DNA of 64,000 nucleotides from Pseudoalteromonas sp. (lineage in GTDB: Bacteria > Pseudomonadota > Gammaproteobacteria > Enterobacterales > Alteromonadaceae). The stretch spans positions 124,001 to 188,000 of the forward strand of contig NZ_JAGYIU010000003.1 in NCBI RefSeq assembly GCF_018402495.1. Reading direction: 5' to 3'. A model generated the notes under the pieces. It worked only from the letters and a program-made list of their open reading frames with translations. It did no database searches and was not told the DNA's origin. Shown piece after piece: positions 29,248 through 38,728 of this stretch; the first letter of the stretch is position 1; every line of letters starts with the position of its first letter. A program made the position numbers and the translations under genes.

Positions 29248-29281
29248 AAAACCGTGGAATGCCTCAGTTTCACGGTTTTTT
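29248..29281 (+). terminator. Terminator after the CBU_0592-type gene
   Basis: Arms aaaaccgtg and cacggtttt enclose a 13-base loop and are followed by a T run, 34 bases after the stop. Confidence 0.85.
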
Positions 29282-29380
29282 AGTACAATTGTTAACAAAA
29301 AGTTTCTTCATCAAAGCACTATAACTCGATACAATAGTGGCTATTAATTATTATTGGCATCCTAGGTGTCATAGGCGTTT

Positions 29381-31111
29381 ATGTTTTCCATCCCTAAAAA
29401 AGTTATTTTTGCTTGCATACTCTTGGTTCTATTATTGGTGGTTACATTTTCATTTGGCCGCGCTTATGATTTAGGTCAAGCTAAAATTCAAGCTGATCAA
29501 CAAGTCATCCAACTAAATAATTATATTGATAATGAGCTGGCTCGGTTTGCTGCGATCCCCCAGTTGCTAACGAATAATAATTTATTGATTCGCTTTACTC
29601 ATAATAAGTCTGAACACTTTAATGCAATTAATAATTATCTTGCTGATATTCAGCAAGCCAGTGGTGCGTCAGATGTATATATACTCGATACTTATGGCGA
29701 TGTGATTGCTAGCAGTAATTGGCAAACTGATTATACATTTTTAGGTAGCAACTTTGCATTTAGGCCTTATTTTAAACAGGCTTTTGCGGGAGAAAAAGTT
29801 GCCTACTTTGCGCTTGGTCAACGCTCCAAAGAGCGTGGTATTTACTTCTCTCAAGCTATTTACTTAAACGGTAAAGCTATTGGTGTGGTGGTTTTAAAAA
29901 TTAATGTGGCTAAATTTGAAAATGATCGTTCGTTATTAAATACCTCAAAAGGAAGCCATTTTTATTTGCAACTTGCCGATAATATTATTGCCATGTCGGA
30001 TGAACCCGCATGGCGTTTAAATAGTTTTACAGAGCTTGATATTACCGCGCGTCGTGATATTAAGCAGCGCCGTGCTTACTTAGATCATCAACCGTTACAA
30101 ATTAAACAACAGCGCTACAAAAGCCAAGGCATTGAGCAATTTAAAATTGCTAAAGATGAATACGTTGCCGCCTCAAGACCCTTAACTCACCTTAATGCCA
30201 CTATGACGGTACTGGTTGATATTTCAAGTATTAATGCGATGCAGTTACCGAGGTTGTTATGGTTAGTGCTTTTTTATTGGGTGTTTATCTTTGTTGGGTA
30301 TAGTTTATTGGCACGTTTTGCTGGATATAAAAAACTACTTTATTCTCGACACAGTTTAGAGCTTGAAGTGTTAGAGCGCACGCAAGCCTTGGAAAAAGCT
30401 CAAACGGCGTTGGTACAGTCAGCAAAATTAGCCACCATTGGACAATTGAGTGCGGGTATTAATCACGAAATCAATCAGCCGCTTAGTGCAATGAATAATT
30501 ATTTGGCCAGCGCTAAAATTTTGCTCAAAAAAGGTAAGCTCAATGCCTTAAGTGAAAACTTAATCATAATCGAAAATTTAGTAGAACGAGTGCATAAAAT
30601 AGTGGCACAGCTTAAACATTTCAGTAAACCCGCGACCATGCAACTGCGGCCTCATCCTTTGTCAGCATTATTAAACAATGCGCTGATGATCACTCATCCG
30701 CAACTTAAACAAGACAATGTTATCGTTAGTGCACCGCAGTTTTCGCAAGATATTATGGTGTGGGTAGATGCATTAAAATTTGAGCAAGTACTCGTTAATT
30801 TAATCACCAATGCATCACACGCAATGAAAGGTGAGCCCAAAAGAGAGCTTAGTTTTGATGTTGAGTGTTTTGAAGATCGCGTTAAGCTCTCTATATTAGA
30901 TAGTGGTCCAGGTATTGAACATCACCTGTTAGGGTCTATTTTTGAGCCGTTTTATAGTACTAAGTCAAGTAACGGTTTAGGCTTGGGCTTATCGATATCA
31001 AAGCAAATTATTGATTCATTCAATGGTTATCTAACCGCCCATAACCGCCCTGAAGGCGGTGCGCAATTTATTATTAGTTTATCAAGCACAGAGACGCCAA
31101 AAAATGATTGA
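29381..31111 (+). CDS. dctB: DctB-type sensor histidine kinase for C4-dicarboxylates
   Basis: The 576-residue kinase has a membrane helix (about 7-27), a periplasmic double-Cache sensor part (about 35-280, with DVYILDTYGDVIASSNW), a second helix (about 290-312), a coiled linker, the HisKA domain with His362 in AGINHEINQPLSAM, and a HATPase domain with NLITNASHAM, DSGPGI and GLGLGLSISKQII. DctB senses succinate, malate or fumarate and phosphorylates DctD. The stop overlaps the dctD start by 8 bases, so the two genes are one operon. The dicarboxylate transporter downstream supports the assignment. Confidence 0.88.
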   Translation: MFSIPKKVIFACILLVLLLVVTFSFGRAYDLGQAKIQADQQVIQLNNYIDNELARFAAIPQLLTNNNLLIRFTHNKSEHFNAINNYLADIQQASGASDVYILDTYGDVIASSNWQTDYTFLGSNFAFRPYFKQAFAGEKVAYFALGQRSKERGIYFSQAIYLNGKAIGVVVLKINVAKFENDRSLLNTSKGSHFYLQLADNIIAMSDEPAWRLNSFTELDITARRDIKQRRAYLDHQPLQIKQQRYKSQGIEQFKIAKDEYVAASRPLTHLNATMTVLVDISSINAMQLPRLLWLVLFYWVFIFVGYSLLARFAGYKKLLYSRHSLELEVLERTQALEKAQTALVQSAKLATIGQLSAGINHEINQPLSAMNNYLASAKILLKKGKLNALSENLIIIENLVERVHKIVAQLKHFSKPATMQLRPHPLSALLNNALMITHPQLKQDNVIVSAPQFSQDIMVWVDALKFEQVLVNLITNASHAMKGEPKRELSFDVECFEDRVKLSILDSGPGIEHHLLGSIFEPFYSTKSSNGLGLGLSISKQIIDSFNGYLTAHNRPEGGAQFIISLSSTETPKND

Positions 31112-32465
31112 AGCCGTTGTTTGTAAGCAAGTTGTTGTTATTGACGATGAAGCGATGATCCGCGACTCGCTGAACCAATTACTCACTCTCGAAGGGTATG
31201 AGGTGCAGTGCTTTAGTGATGCGACGGTTGCTTTAAGTCGTTTAAATCGAAATTTTACTGGTGTTGTACTAAGCGATATAAATATGCCTACTATGGATGG
31301 TTTAACCTTTATCGAGCAAGTTAAAGCATTCGATAGCGAGCTTCCTGTGATATTTTTAACCGGTTATGCTGATGTTTCGGTTGCGGTAAAAGCGATGCAA
31401 TTAGGCGCGTATGATTTATTTGAAAAACCACTTAACGAAAACTTATTAGATTGTATTGCCAGAGCATCAGATAAACGTGCTTTAGTGATGGAAAATAGAG
31501 CGCTTAAACGCGCGGTTGAAAAAACGTCGGCGCCCGGTGTGCGTATTTTAGGTGATACCCTCAAAATGCAGCACATGATGACCCTGCTCAATACAGTCAT
31601 AGATACCCCTGCAGATGTGTTGATTGAAGGTGAAACCGGCACAGGTAAAGAATTAGTGGCTCGCTATTTACACGATCATAGCAACCGCTCAAGTTGTCAA
31701 TTTGTGGCTATTAACTGTGGTGCAGTTCCTGAGCAATTAATAGAAAGCGAACTGTTTGGTGCAATTAGTGGAGCATTTACAGGTGCAACACACGATCGCA
31801 AGGGTAAATTTGAGTTTGCACAAGGCGGAACTGTTTTTTTAGATGAAATCGAAAGTACGCCCTTGTCGTTACAAGTTAAGTTACTGCGGGTGCTTGAAGA
31901 GCGTAAAGTAACTCCGGTTGGTGCTAATAAAGCGATAGATCTTGATATACGTATTGTTGCGGCAACCAAAGTAGATTTACTTTCGCTGGTAGAAAAAGGT
32001 GAGTTTAGAGCCGATTTATATTATCGACTGAGCTTAGTTAAAGTTAGTATTCCAGCGCTTAGAGACCGAAAAGCAGATATACCTTTGTTGTTTAAACATT
32101 TTAGCTCTATTGCTGCGACCCGCTTTCATAAACCGTTAGGGGCGCTTAATATTGAACTACAACAACGTTTACTAGCGCATGATTGGCCTGGCAATGTGCG
32201 GGAATTGAGAAATCAAGCAGAACGCGCGGTATTACTAGGCCCTGATCTAGCGTTTGGGCAAAGTGATGCGAGTAGTAGTGCGTTATCACTTGATTTGAGT
32301 TTAGCCGAAAAGGTGAGCTTTTATGAGCAGTCTCTTATTGAGGAAGCGTTAGAGCTTAATCACGGCAGTATAAAAAACACCATGGCAACGCTGCAAATTG
32401 CGCGCAAAACGCTCTACGATAAAATGAGTAAATATAATATTAATCGAGATATGTTTACCGATTAA
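31104..32465 (+). CDS. dctD: DctD-type sigma-54 response regulator
   Basis: The 453-residue protein has a receiver domain (phosphoacceptor Asp58 in VLSDINMPTMDG), a sigma-54 activator ATPase with Walker A GETGTGKE and the sigma-54 contact loop GAFTGA, and a C-terminal Fis-type helix-turn-helix (HGSIKNTMATLQIARKTLYD). It activates sigma-54 promoters when phosphorylated by DctB. The frame is open from 31059, but the ATG at 31104 gives the normal receiver start and overlaps the dctB stop. The likely targets are the next two genes, which carry a sigma-54 promoter and a palindromic site. Confidence 0.88.
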   Translation: MIEAVVCKQVVVIDDEAMIRDSLNQLLTLEGYEVQCFSDATVALSRLNRNFTGVVLSDINMPTMDGLTFIEQVKAFDSELPVIFLTGYADVSVAVKAMQLGAYDLFEKPLNENLLDCIARASDKRALVMENRALKRAVEKTSAPGVRILGDTLKMQHMMTLLNTVIDTPADVLIEGETGTGKELVARYLHDHSNRSSCQFVAINCGAVPEQLIESELFGAISGAFTGATHDRKGKFEFAQGGTVFLDEIESTPLSLQVKLLRVLEERKVTPVGANKAIDLDIRIVAATKVDLLSLVEKGEFRADLYYRLSLVKVSIPALRDRKADIPLLFKHFSSIAATRFHKPLGALNIELQQRLLAHDWPGNVRELRNQAERAVLLGPDLAFGQSDASSSALSLDLSLAEKVSFYEQSLIEEALELNHGSIKNTMATLQIARKTLYDKMSKYNINRDMFTD

Positions 32466-32497
32466 TGGGTGGAAAAGGTGATGTTGAATATTTTTTG

Positions 32498-32515
32498 TGT
32501 GTGGAAAACCGCACA
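32498..32515. promoter_or_regulatory. Palindromic upstream activator site, probably for DctD
   Basis: The sequence TGTGTGG-AAAA-CCGCACA is an 18-base palindrome with one mismatch, placed about 65 bases before the sigma-54 promoter. This layout is what an NtrC-type activator needs. The nearest such activator is DctD, directly upstream. A partial second copy (gtggtgtgtg) lies just to the right. Confidence 0.6.
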
Positions 32516-32579
32516 TTGTGGTGTGTGTTTTTTGTTCTTTTACACCTTAACCGCTTGAAATTAATTGTTAATTCTTAGT

Positions 32580-32595
32580 TGGTCATGTTCTTGCT
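32580..32595 (+). promoter_or_regulatory. Sigma-54 promoter before the porin-transporter pair
   Basis: TGGTCATGTTCTTGCT has the GG and GC doublets exactly ten bases apart, as the -24/-12 sigma-54 promoter demands, and the TTGCT part fits well. It lies 45 bases before the porin ATG. Together with the palindrome upstream and dctBD it makes a coherent control region. Confidence 0.7.
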
Positions 32596-32640
32596 GTGTA
32601 GTTACTGACAACAAGTAGCATTACATAATTAGGACACACA

Positions 32641-33597
32641 ATGAGAAACAATTTATTCCAAGGTTCTGTATTTACTGTATTATGCAGTGCAGCCACCTTA
32701 CCTTTAACAACATTGGCTGCAGATTACACTGTGTATGGTAAAGCCGAAGTACAAATTGCTAACACCGATACAGGCATAATGCGTTACGCTGACGAAGGCA
32801 CGCAAATAGATGCCCCTTTTTCGCGTATTGGCATTAAAGGTGACCATAAATTAAATGCGTATTTCACCGCGGTATTTAAATACGAAGTGCAAGTAAAAGG
32901 GTTTGAGCACGACGACACCAATGAGCCTTTTACAGCACGCAATACTTACTTGGGCCTAAAAGGGGCTTTTGGTGAAATGGTGGTTGGGCGAAATGACACG
33001 CGCTTTAAATATTCAGAAGGTAAACTGGATAATTTTAACGAAACCCAAGCGGATATTTCACAAGTAATTGCAGGGCAAGACCGCTTAGGCGATACCATAA
33101 CTTATACCTCTAAATATTGGCATAACGCCCAGTTTTCGTTTACCTATGCGCCAAAAGATGACAACAAAGATAACGAAGCAGGATTTGCAGCCACCCTTAT
33201 CTATGGCGACCGTAATTTAAATAATACCCCATACTCTATTTCAATCAGCCATGTTGATTCGCTTAATAATATTAAAGCAAGTCGTATCGCAGGTGTTTAT
33301 AAATTTGAAAAATTACAATTAGGGGCCTTGTACCAGCACTCAGAATCAATTGACGGCGCTAAATCTGGCAATGGGTATGTGCTAAGCGTCAGCTATAAGT
33401 TAGACCAATGGGTACCTAAAGTGCAATTTGCAAAAGATGATTCAAAATTACGTCAAACATCACAAGCCACCCAGTGGACTACGGGTGTAGACTATGTATT
33501 TGACAAGCAAACTACAGCGTACCTTTTATACACTGATCTCGACCTAGAAGAAAATGCTGATAGCAGTGTTGCACTTGGTCTTAAATATAAATTTTAA
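32641..33597 (+). CDS. General outer-membrane porin (Gram-negative porin family)
   Basis: The 318-residue protein has a signal peptide (about 1-27, ending TTLAA), a beta-barrel pattern with DYTVYGKAEVQIANTD, the conserved SRIGIKGDHKLN and GRNDTRFKYS loops, and the C-terminal Phe of GLKYKF. It is a trimeric-type porin for small solutes. It is followed after 11 bases by a dicarboxylate transporter, and its promoter looks sigma-54/DctD controlled, so it probably admits C4-dicarboxylates through the outer membrane. Confidence 0.85.
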   Translation: MRNNLFQGSVFTVLCSAATLPLTTLAADYTVYGKAEVQIANTDTGIMRYADEGTQIDAPFSRIGIKGDHKLNAYFTAVFKYEVQVKGFEHDDTNEPFTARNTYLGLKGAFGEMVVGRNDTRFKYSEGKLDNFNETQADISQVIAGQDRLGDTITYTSKYWHNAQFSFTYAPKDDNKDNEAGFAATLIYGDRNLNNTPYSISISHVDSLNNIKASRIAGVYKFEKLQLGALYQHSESIDGAKSGNGYVLSVSYKLDQWVPKVQFAKDDSKLRQTSQATQWTTGVDYVFDKQTTAYLLYTDLDLEENADSSVALGLKYKF

Positions 33598-33608
33598 GGG
33601 CTGAACAA

Positions 33609-35084
33609 ATGACAAAACGTATTTTAGATAATAACGCGAATAAAAAGCCATTTATGCAATGGCTGTTATTGTTACTTGGCCCATGTGTCATGCTACTTAC
33701 TTGCTTAGTTGAACCGCCAGTAGGGATGTCGGCTGCAGCGTTTAAAACCGCAGGCTTAGCATTTTGGATGGCCTCGTGGTGGGTGAGTGAGGTAGTGCCT
33801 ATTCCTGCTACTGCGTTACTCCCTTTAGTGATTTCGCCGATTGTTGAAATAGCCGCGATAAAAAATGTTGCAGCGCCTTATGCGCATCCACTCATATTTC
33901 TATTTTTAGGTGGCTTTTTAATTTCAATTGCGATGGAACGATGGGGGTTACATAAGCGAATTGCCTTAAAAACAATGCTTTATGCTGGTAAAAAGCCAAG
34001 CTTACAAATTTTAGCGATGATGCTAGTGACTGCATTTTTATCAATGTGGATGTCTAATACCGCCACCGCTGTAATGATGCTGCCTATTGCCTTGTCTGTT
34101 ACGCATTTAGTTAAAAGCTCCGATCCAAGTAATGAAGGGTTTGGTAAAGCCCTTTTACTCTCTATTGCTTATGGCGCAAGTATTGGTGGTGTTGCTACTT
34201 TAATCGGTACTCCACCAAATGCATTAATGGCGGCGTACTTATCAGACAGCTATCAGATTGAGATTGGTTTTGCGCAGTGGATGATAGTGGGTGTGCCATT
34301 AGCACTTAGTATGCTGATGGTGAGTTGGATTTGGCTCACTAAATTCACGTATAAAGTTGATGCGAATGTTCAAGCGAACAAGCGTATTGATACTAAAGCG
34401 GTATTTTCATCACAACTAAAAGACTTAGGCCTCATGCAACGAGCTGAAAAAGGCGTGTTGTGTGTATTTGTGTTGGCGGCTGTTTGTTGGATATTTCGAC
34501 CTTTATTAGGCGATGTTACTGGCCTTAAAATTTCAGATACGGGTATTGCAATTGCAGCCGCATTACTTTTATTTGTACTGCCTGCTAATAAAGGCAGTGG
34601 TGAGCGAATTTTAGAGTGGGAAAGTGCAGCCAAAGTGCCGTGGGGCGTGTTGCTTTTATTTGGTGGTGGGCTAACACTTGCCTCACAAATAAAATCATCA
34701 GGATTAGCTGATTACATTGCCAATATGATTGAAGGGGCGAGTACCATTCCATTAGTTATGAGTATTCTTGTTGTGGTTGCGCTGATCACGTTTTTAACTG
34801 AAATCACTAGTAATACGGCAACAGCCGCAGGGTTTTTACCCTTGTTAGGCCCTGTTGCTGAGTCAATCACAGGCAGCCCGTTAGTGTGGGTTATTCCAGC
34901 CGCCATTGCGTGTAGTTGTGCGTTTATGATGCCAGTAGCCACGCCACCGAATGCAATTGTGTTTGGCTCGGGTGAAATAAAAATGAAAGACATGATCCGT
35001 GCAGGTTTTGTGTTGAACATCGTTGCTATTGTTTTAATTACCTTAGTTACTATGACCATTGCAGCGCAGGTTTTTGGCTTTTAA
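33609..35084 (+). CDS. DASS-family (SLC13) Na+/dicarboxylate symporter
   Basis: The 491-residue protein has about 11-12 membrane helices and the two signature motifs of divalent anion:Na+ symporters: WMSNTATAVMMLPIAL near 145 and EITSNTATAAGFLPLLGP near 390, each with the SNT triplet that binds Na+ and carboxylate, plus MMPVATPPNAIVFGSG. It imports succinate, malate or similar acids. It is co-transcribed with the porin, 11 bases upstream. This genome thus pairs DctBD with a DASS carrier instead of the DctA or DctPQM carriers found in many other bacteria. A weak G-C-rich hairpin follows at about 35095-35120. Confidence 0.9.
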   Translation: MTKRILDNNANKKPFMQWLLLLLGPCVMLLTCLVEPPVGMSAAAFKTAGLAFWMASWWVSEVVPIPATALLPLVISPIVEIAAIKNVAAPYAHPLIFLFLGGFLISIAMERWGLHKRIALKTMLYAGKKPSLQILAMMLVTAFLSMWMSNTATAVMMLPIALSVTHLVKSSDPSNEGFGKALLLSIAYGASIGGVATLIGTPPNALMAAYLSDSYQIEIGFAQWMIVGVPLALSMLMVSWIWLTKFTYKVDANVQANKRIDTKAVFSSQLKDLGLMQRAEKGVLCVFVLAAVCWIFRPLLGDVTGLKISDTGIAIAAALLLFVLPANKGSGERILEWESAAKVPWGVLLLFGGGLTLASQIKSSGLADYIANMIEGASTIPLVMSILVVVALITFLTEITSNTATAAGFLPLLGPVAESITGSPLVWVIPAAIACSCAFMMPVATPPNAIVFGSGEIKMKDMIRAGFVLNIVAIVLITLVTMTIAAQVFGF

Positions 35085-35247
35085 TAAAAAATTACCGATG
35101 CTCAATTTATTGGGCGTCGGATTTAGTTCCAACCAACCACGTTGAGTGGTTTTGTATTGCTTTTACTGTGCTGCAAAATCACTCTTTATTGCTCGAGAAA
35201 TAGAACAAGGTTATAGTCGTTGTAACGTTATACTCGAGTAGCTAATT

Positions 35248-36666
35248 TTGAACACACATACTTCTTCTATTGATTCGATTTATTCGCAGTTTAGTTATTT
35301 AAAGCACGCCTTTTATGAAACGCCCTATTTACCAATAGAGCAACGTATTGCAGTGTTAAAAAAAGTGCGTTCGAATGTTGCTGCACTTGAGAATGAGCTA
35401 ATAGCGGCGGTATCTAAAGACTTTGGCTATAGAACGGCGTTTGACACGCTAGTGGGTGATATTTTACCAACCATGCAGGGGCTTGCGCATACTATAAAAA
35501 AACTTCCTCAATGGGCTAAACCCAGTCAGCGAAGCGCAGGTTTGAGTTTATGGCCCTCAAAAGTGAGTGTGACCTATCAGCCAATTGGTGTGGTTGGTGT
35601 GATTGCACCATGGAACTACCCTATTCAACTTGCGATTGTACCTGTAATAACAGCACTTGCGGCAGGGAACAGGGTGATGTTAAAGCTCAGTGAATTTACC
35701 CCTAACACTAATGCTGTGCTTGAAAAAGTATTCGCTGGTGAATTAAGCCAACACTGCACAATTATTCAAGGTGACAGCGACGTAGCGAGGGAATTCTCAT
35801 CATTGCCGTTTGCGCACATGCTGTTTACAGGTTCAACTGCTGTTGGCAAGTTAGTGATGAGTGCTGCCAGTAAAAATTTAACGCCAGTAACATTAGAACT
35901 CGGCGGAAAATCGCCCGTTATTGTGTTAGAAAAAGCTGATATCAATAAAGCCGCGCGTGCTTTATTATTTGGAAAAATGGCCAATGCAGGGCAGATATGT
36001 GTAGCGCCAGACTACGTGTTTGTCCCGCAGGCGTTAGAACATCAACTTATTAAAGCCTTGTGTACGCTTTATAAAAAACATTTTAAACAAGGCGTAGAAG
36101 GCAAAAATCTGACCTCGATTATAAGCTCTGCGCATTACCAACGATTGCTAGGTTATTTAGAGCAAGCACAAGCGCAAGGCGCTAAAATTACTAAACCGCT
36201 TGAACAAAACCAGCAAGATGGCGAAAAGCACCGCATGGGTCTGCATATAGTCACGCACGTAACAGATGAGATGACATTAATGCAAGAAGAGCTATTTGGT
36301 CCCATTTTACCCATTATGAGTTACGACAAATTAGAGGACGTGCTTAATTATATTCGATTACGCGACCACCCATTAGCCCTTTACATTTTAGGCCAAGACA
36401 AACAAGCGCAACAGTACATTATTAAGCAAACACATAGCGGAACGGTTGCTGTAAACGACACCTTAGTTCAAGTGGCAGCTGATGATGTGCCGTTTGGTGG
36501 TGTTGGGCATTCAGGCATGGGGCATTATCACGGCAAAGAAGGTTTTTTGACCTTTAGTCATGCAAAAAACACTTTAGTGTCTGGCTCGGTTAATCCGCGT
36601 ATTGGATTATTGCTTAAACAAAATAAATTATTGATCAAGGTACTAAAGTGGTTGTATGTAAAATAG
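35248..36666 (+). CDS. calB: Coniferyl-aldehyde dehydrogenase-type aldehyde dehydrogenase
   Basis: The 472-residue protein is an aldehyde dehydrogenase of the coniferyl-aldehyde branch, marked by its short length, the N-terminal PYLPIEQRIAVLKKV and the membrane-associated basic C-terminus. The catalytic Cys251 lies in NAGQICVAPDY and the general base Glu217 in LELGGKSP; APWNYPIQLA forms the cofactor site. Such enzymes oxidise aromatic or fatty aldehydes with NAD(P). The start is TTG at 35248, with no strong ribosome site, so a nearby start is possible. The symbol follows the family and does not prove a lignin-type substrate. Confidence 0.8.
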   Translation: MNTHTSSIDSIYSQFSYLKHAFYETPYLPIEQRIAVLKKVRSNVAALENELIAAVSKDFGYRTAFDTLVGDILPTMQGLAHTIKKLPQWAKPSQRSAGLSLWPSKVSVTYQPIGVVGVIAPWNYPIQLAIVPVITALAAGNRVMLKLSEFTPNTNAVLEKVFAGELSQHCTIIQGDSDVAREFSSLPFAHMLFTGSTAVGKLVMSAASKNLTPVTLELGGKSPVIVLEKADINKAARALLFGKMANAGQICVAPDYVFVPQALEHQLIKALCTLYKKHFKQGVEGKNLTSIISSAHYQRLLGYLEQAQAQGAKITKPLEQNQQDGEKHRMGLHIVTHVTDEMTLMQEELFGPILPIMSYDKLEDVLNYIRLRDHPLALYILGQDKQAQQYIIKQTHSGTVAVNDTLVQVAADDVPFGGVGHSGMGHYHGKEGFLTFSHAKNTLVSGSVNPRIGLLLKQNKLLIKVLKWLYVK

Positions 36667-36687
36667 CCTGCAGGGCTTAAACAAAAA

Positions 36688-36714
36688 AGCTGAGTGAATG
36701 ATTTCACTCAGCTC
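36688..36714. terminator. Bidirectional terminator between convergent genes
   Basis: Arms agctgagtgaa and ttcactcagct pair perfectly around a three- to four-base loop, with an A run on the left. It lies between the aldehyde dehydrogenase (plus) and the Sel1 protein (minus). Confidence 0.85.
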
Positions 36715-36732
36715 GTTAGTTTATTGGTTAAT

Positions 36733-37458
36733 TTAAAACAATCGACCTTCGCCTGCATAGGTGCCAGCTAAGATCTTCTCATAAATTGCATCTGCTTTTT
36801 CTTTTGCTCGTTCAACTTCTTTTGGAAGCATGGAGCGCTCGTCAAGTTTACGGCTATGGCTTGCTTGCATGTTGCCGTTATATTCAGCAATGGTATTCCA
36901 GATATAGGACATTTCGAGGTTTTTAGGCATGCCCAGTCCCTCAAAATGCATAAGCGCTAAATTAAATTGTGCTAAGGTATAATTGTTAGCGGCTGCTTTT
37001 TCGTACCACTTTCTAGCGGTTTTGTAGTCTTGAGTTACGCCAGTGCCGTTTGCATACATTACGCCTAGGTTAAATTGTGCAGCAGGGAGGTTCTTCTTAG
37101 CTGCTTTTTCGTACAAAGAAAACGCCCTTTGTTTATCAAGTTTAACCCCTTTACCCTCATCGTATAATACCGCCAAGGCAAACATTGAATCAGCATGGTT
37201 TTTCTTTACACCTTGCTGATATAGCTCAGCTGCTTTGCGGTAATTGCGGGTAACACCATGGCCGCCTTCATATAACTTACCTAATTCGTAAATACCGGGG
37301 GCAAAACCTTTTTCAGCAAGGTAATTAAATTCTTTTAGCGCCTCGTCAAACTGACCTGCATTAGCGGCTCTTATTCCTTCTTCTAACCCCGCATGAGCGA
37401 AAGGAGTCGCAATGACAATACCTGCAAGTAACAGTGCTTTTAAATTAAACTTTGACAT
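36733..37458 (-). CDS. Secreted Sel1-repeat protein
   Basis: The 241-residue protein has a signal peptide (1-23, ending FAHA) and about five Sel1-type TPR repeats, seen as periodic A-x-x-x-L-G-x-x-Y-x-x-G-x-G-V and W-Y-x-K-A-A blocks between residues 30 and 195. Sel1 proteins are adaptor scaffolds. It should be periplasmic. The partner is not known and nothing nearby suggests one. The 294 bases upstream (37459-37752) are very AT-rich and hold divergent promoters. Confidence 0.8.
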   Translation of the reverse strand: MSKFNLKALLLAGIVIATPFAHAGLEEGIRAANAGQFDEALKEFNYLAEKGFAPGIYELGKLYEGGHGVTRNYRKAAELYQQGVKKNHADSMFALAVLYDEGKGVKLDKQRAFSLYEKAAKKNLPAAQFNLGVMYANGTGVTQDYKTARKWYEKAAANNYTLAQFNLALMHFEGLGMPKNLEMSYIWNTIAEYNGNMQASHSRKLDERSMLPKEVERAKEKADAIYEKILAGTYAGEGRLF

Positions 37459-37752
37459 GAGTATGTCTCCAAATTAGTTGTCGTTTTATGTAAACATCAT
37501 AAAAGTAAAACTTATCAAGTAATTTTATTAAAAATTATGAGCTAAATTAATAACGCCAACGTTTATAACTTAGGTATTAACATGTAGCCTAACTATAGCT
37601 CAAAAGTTCCAAACTTATGCATATAGTCACGATATATATTACGTTTGGCTACGATTCTATAGAAAAATAAAAAAAATAAAAGCGAGCAATAGCTTACATC
37701 ATTATTTATGATTATTTTAAGCCGCTTAAGCATCACACAACTGGGTGGATTC

Positions 37753-38616
37753 ATGTTAAATAACTTAAACAAATTAACACTAAGCAAAATGATTTTTATA
37801 ATTAGTTTATTGTTTCTTGCCGGTTGTTCTACCTCATTTGCTTATAACAACCTTGGTTGGTTATCTTCGTTTTGGGTAGATGATTACATTGACCTAAATA
37901 AACACCAATCAACGCAGTTAAAAATGATCATTAATAACACCCGAGATTGGCACCGAGAGGTTGAGTTACCAAAATATAAAGCCGATTTACTTGACTTAAG
38001 ACAGCTGCTTGATAAAGAAGCAGATACAGCACAGTTAATGGTAAAAATAACGCAGGTAAAGCAGCATTGGCGCAATTTACTTTTGTACGCGAGTGATCCC
38101 TTAATCGAGCTGGCAAAAACATTAACGCAACAGCAGCGCGACCAATTGGTCGATAACATTCGCAAGCAAATTAATGATGAGATACAAGAGCATCAGTCTT
38201 TAAGTGAGAGCGAATATAAAAAAGAGCGCTTAGATACTCAGTTAGCGTATTATAAAAAGTGGCTCGGAAAACTTAGCTCTGTGCAAGTAGAGTTGGTTAA
38301 GTATGGTAATGATGCGCATATAAGCACCGCTGACTTGTGGTATGATTATAAACTTACCCGGCTCGCTGCACTAGAACAGCTTTTTAATAGCCCGCAAATA
38401 AGCGATGCTTTATATGCCCAGCAATTGAAAACCATTATGACTGAACGAGAGCAGTATATGAGTGCAGAGCTCATCGCTGCTAACGAGATAAATTTAAAGG
38501 CATACGCACAGCTACTTGTTGAGTTAAATAAAACACTCACAACTAAACAGCAAAGCCACATAGATCAGCAATTTAATGAGTTGGTTGGTACTGTTAACAA
38601 GTTAATAGAACAATAG
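37753..38616 (+). CDS. DUF6279-type lipoprotein
   Basis: The protein starts with a lipoprotein signal ending in FLAGC (Cys25), followed by YNNLGWLSSFWVDDYIDLNKHQ, the conserved start of DUF6279 proteins, and then an all-helical, charged body. I use the ATG at 37753, which has GGTGGA just before it, and not the open frame to 37708, which has none and would put a poor signal in front. This gives 287 residues. The family has no assigned function. It ends 112 bases before the GGDEF gene. Confidence 0.75.
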   Translation: MLNNLNKLTLSKMIFIISLLFLAGCSTSFAYNNLGWLSSFWVDDYIDLNKHQSTQLKMIINNTRDWHREVELPKYKADLLDLRQLLDKEADTAQLMVKITQVKQHWRNLLLYASDPLIELAKTLTQQQRDQLVDNIRKQINDEIQEHQSLSESEYKKERLDTQLAYYKKWLGKLSSVQVELVKYGNDAHISTADLWYDYKLTRLAALEQLFNSPQISDALYAQQLKTIMTEREQYMSAELIAANEINLKAYAQLLVELNKTLTTKQQSHIDQQFNELVGTVNKLIEQ

Positions 38617-38728
38617 TTAATATTGAATTGGTACCTTTTTCGTATTTAAGATAAAGTTAATCCGCTCTGTTTGTGATTGTTAAGTATCAAGGGTAGAATT
38701 TAAATATTATACGTTATTTAAGTTTTGA

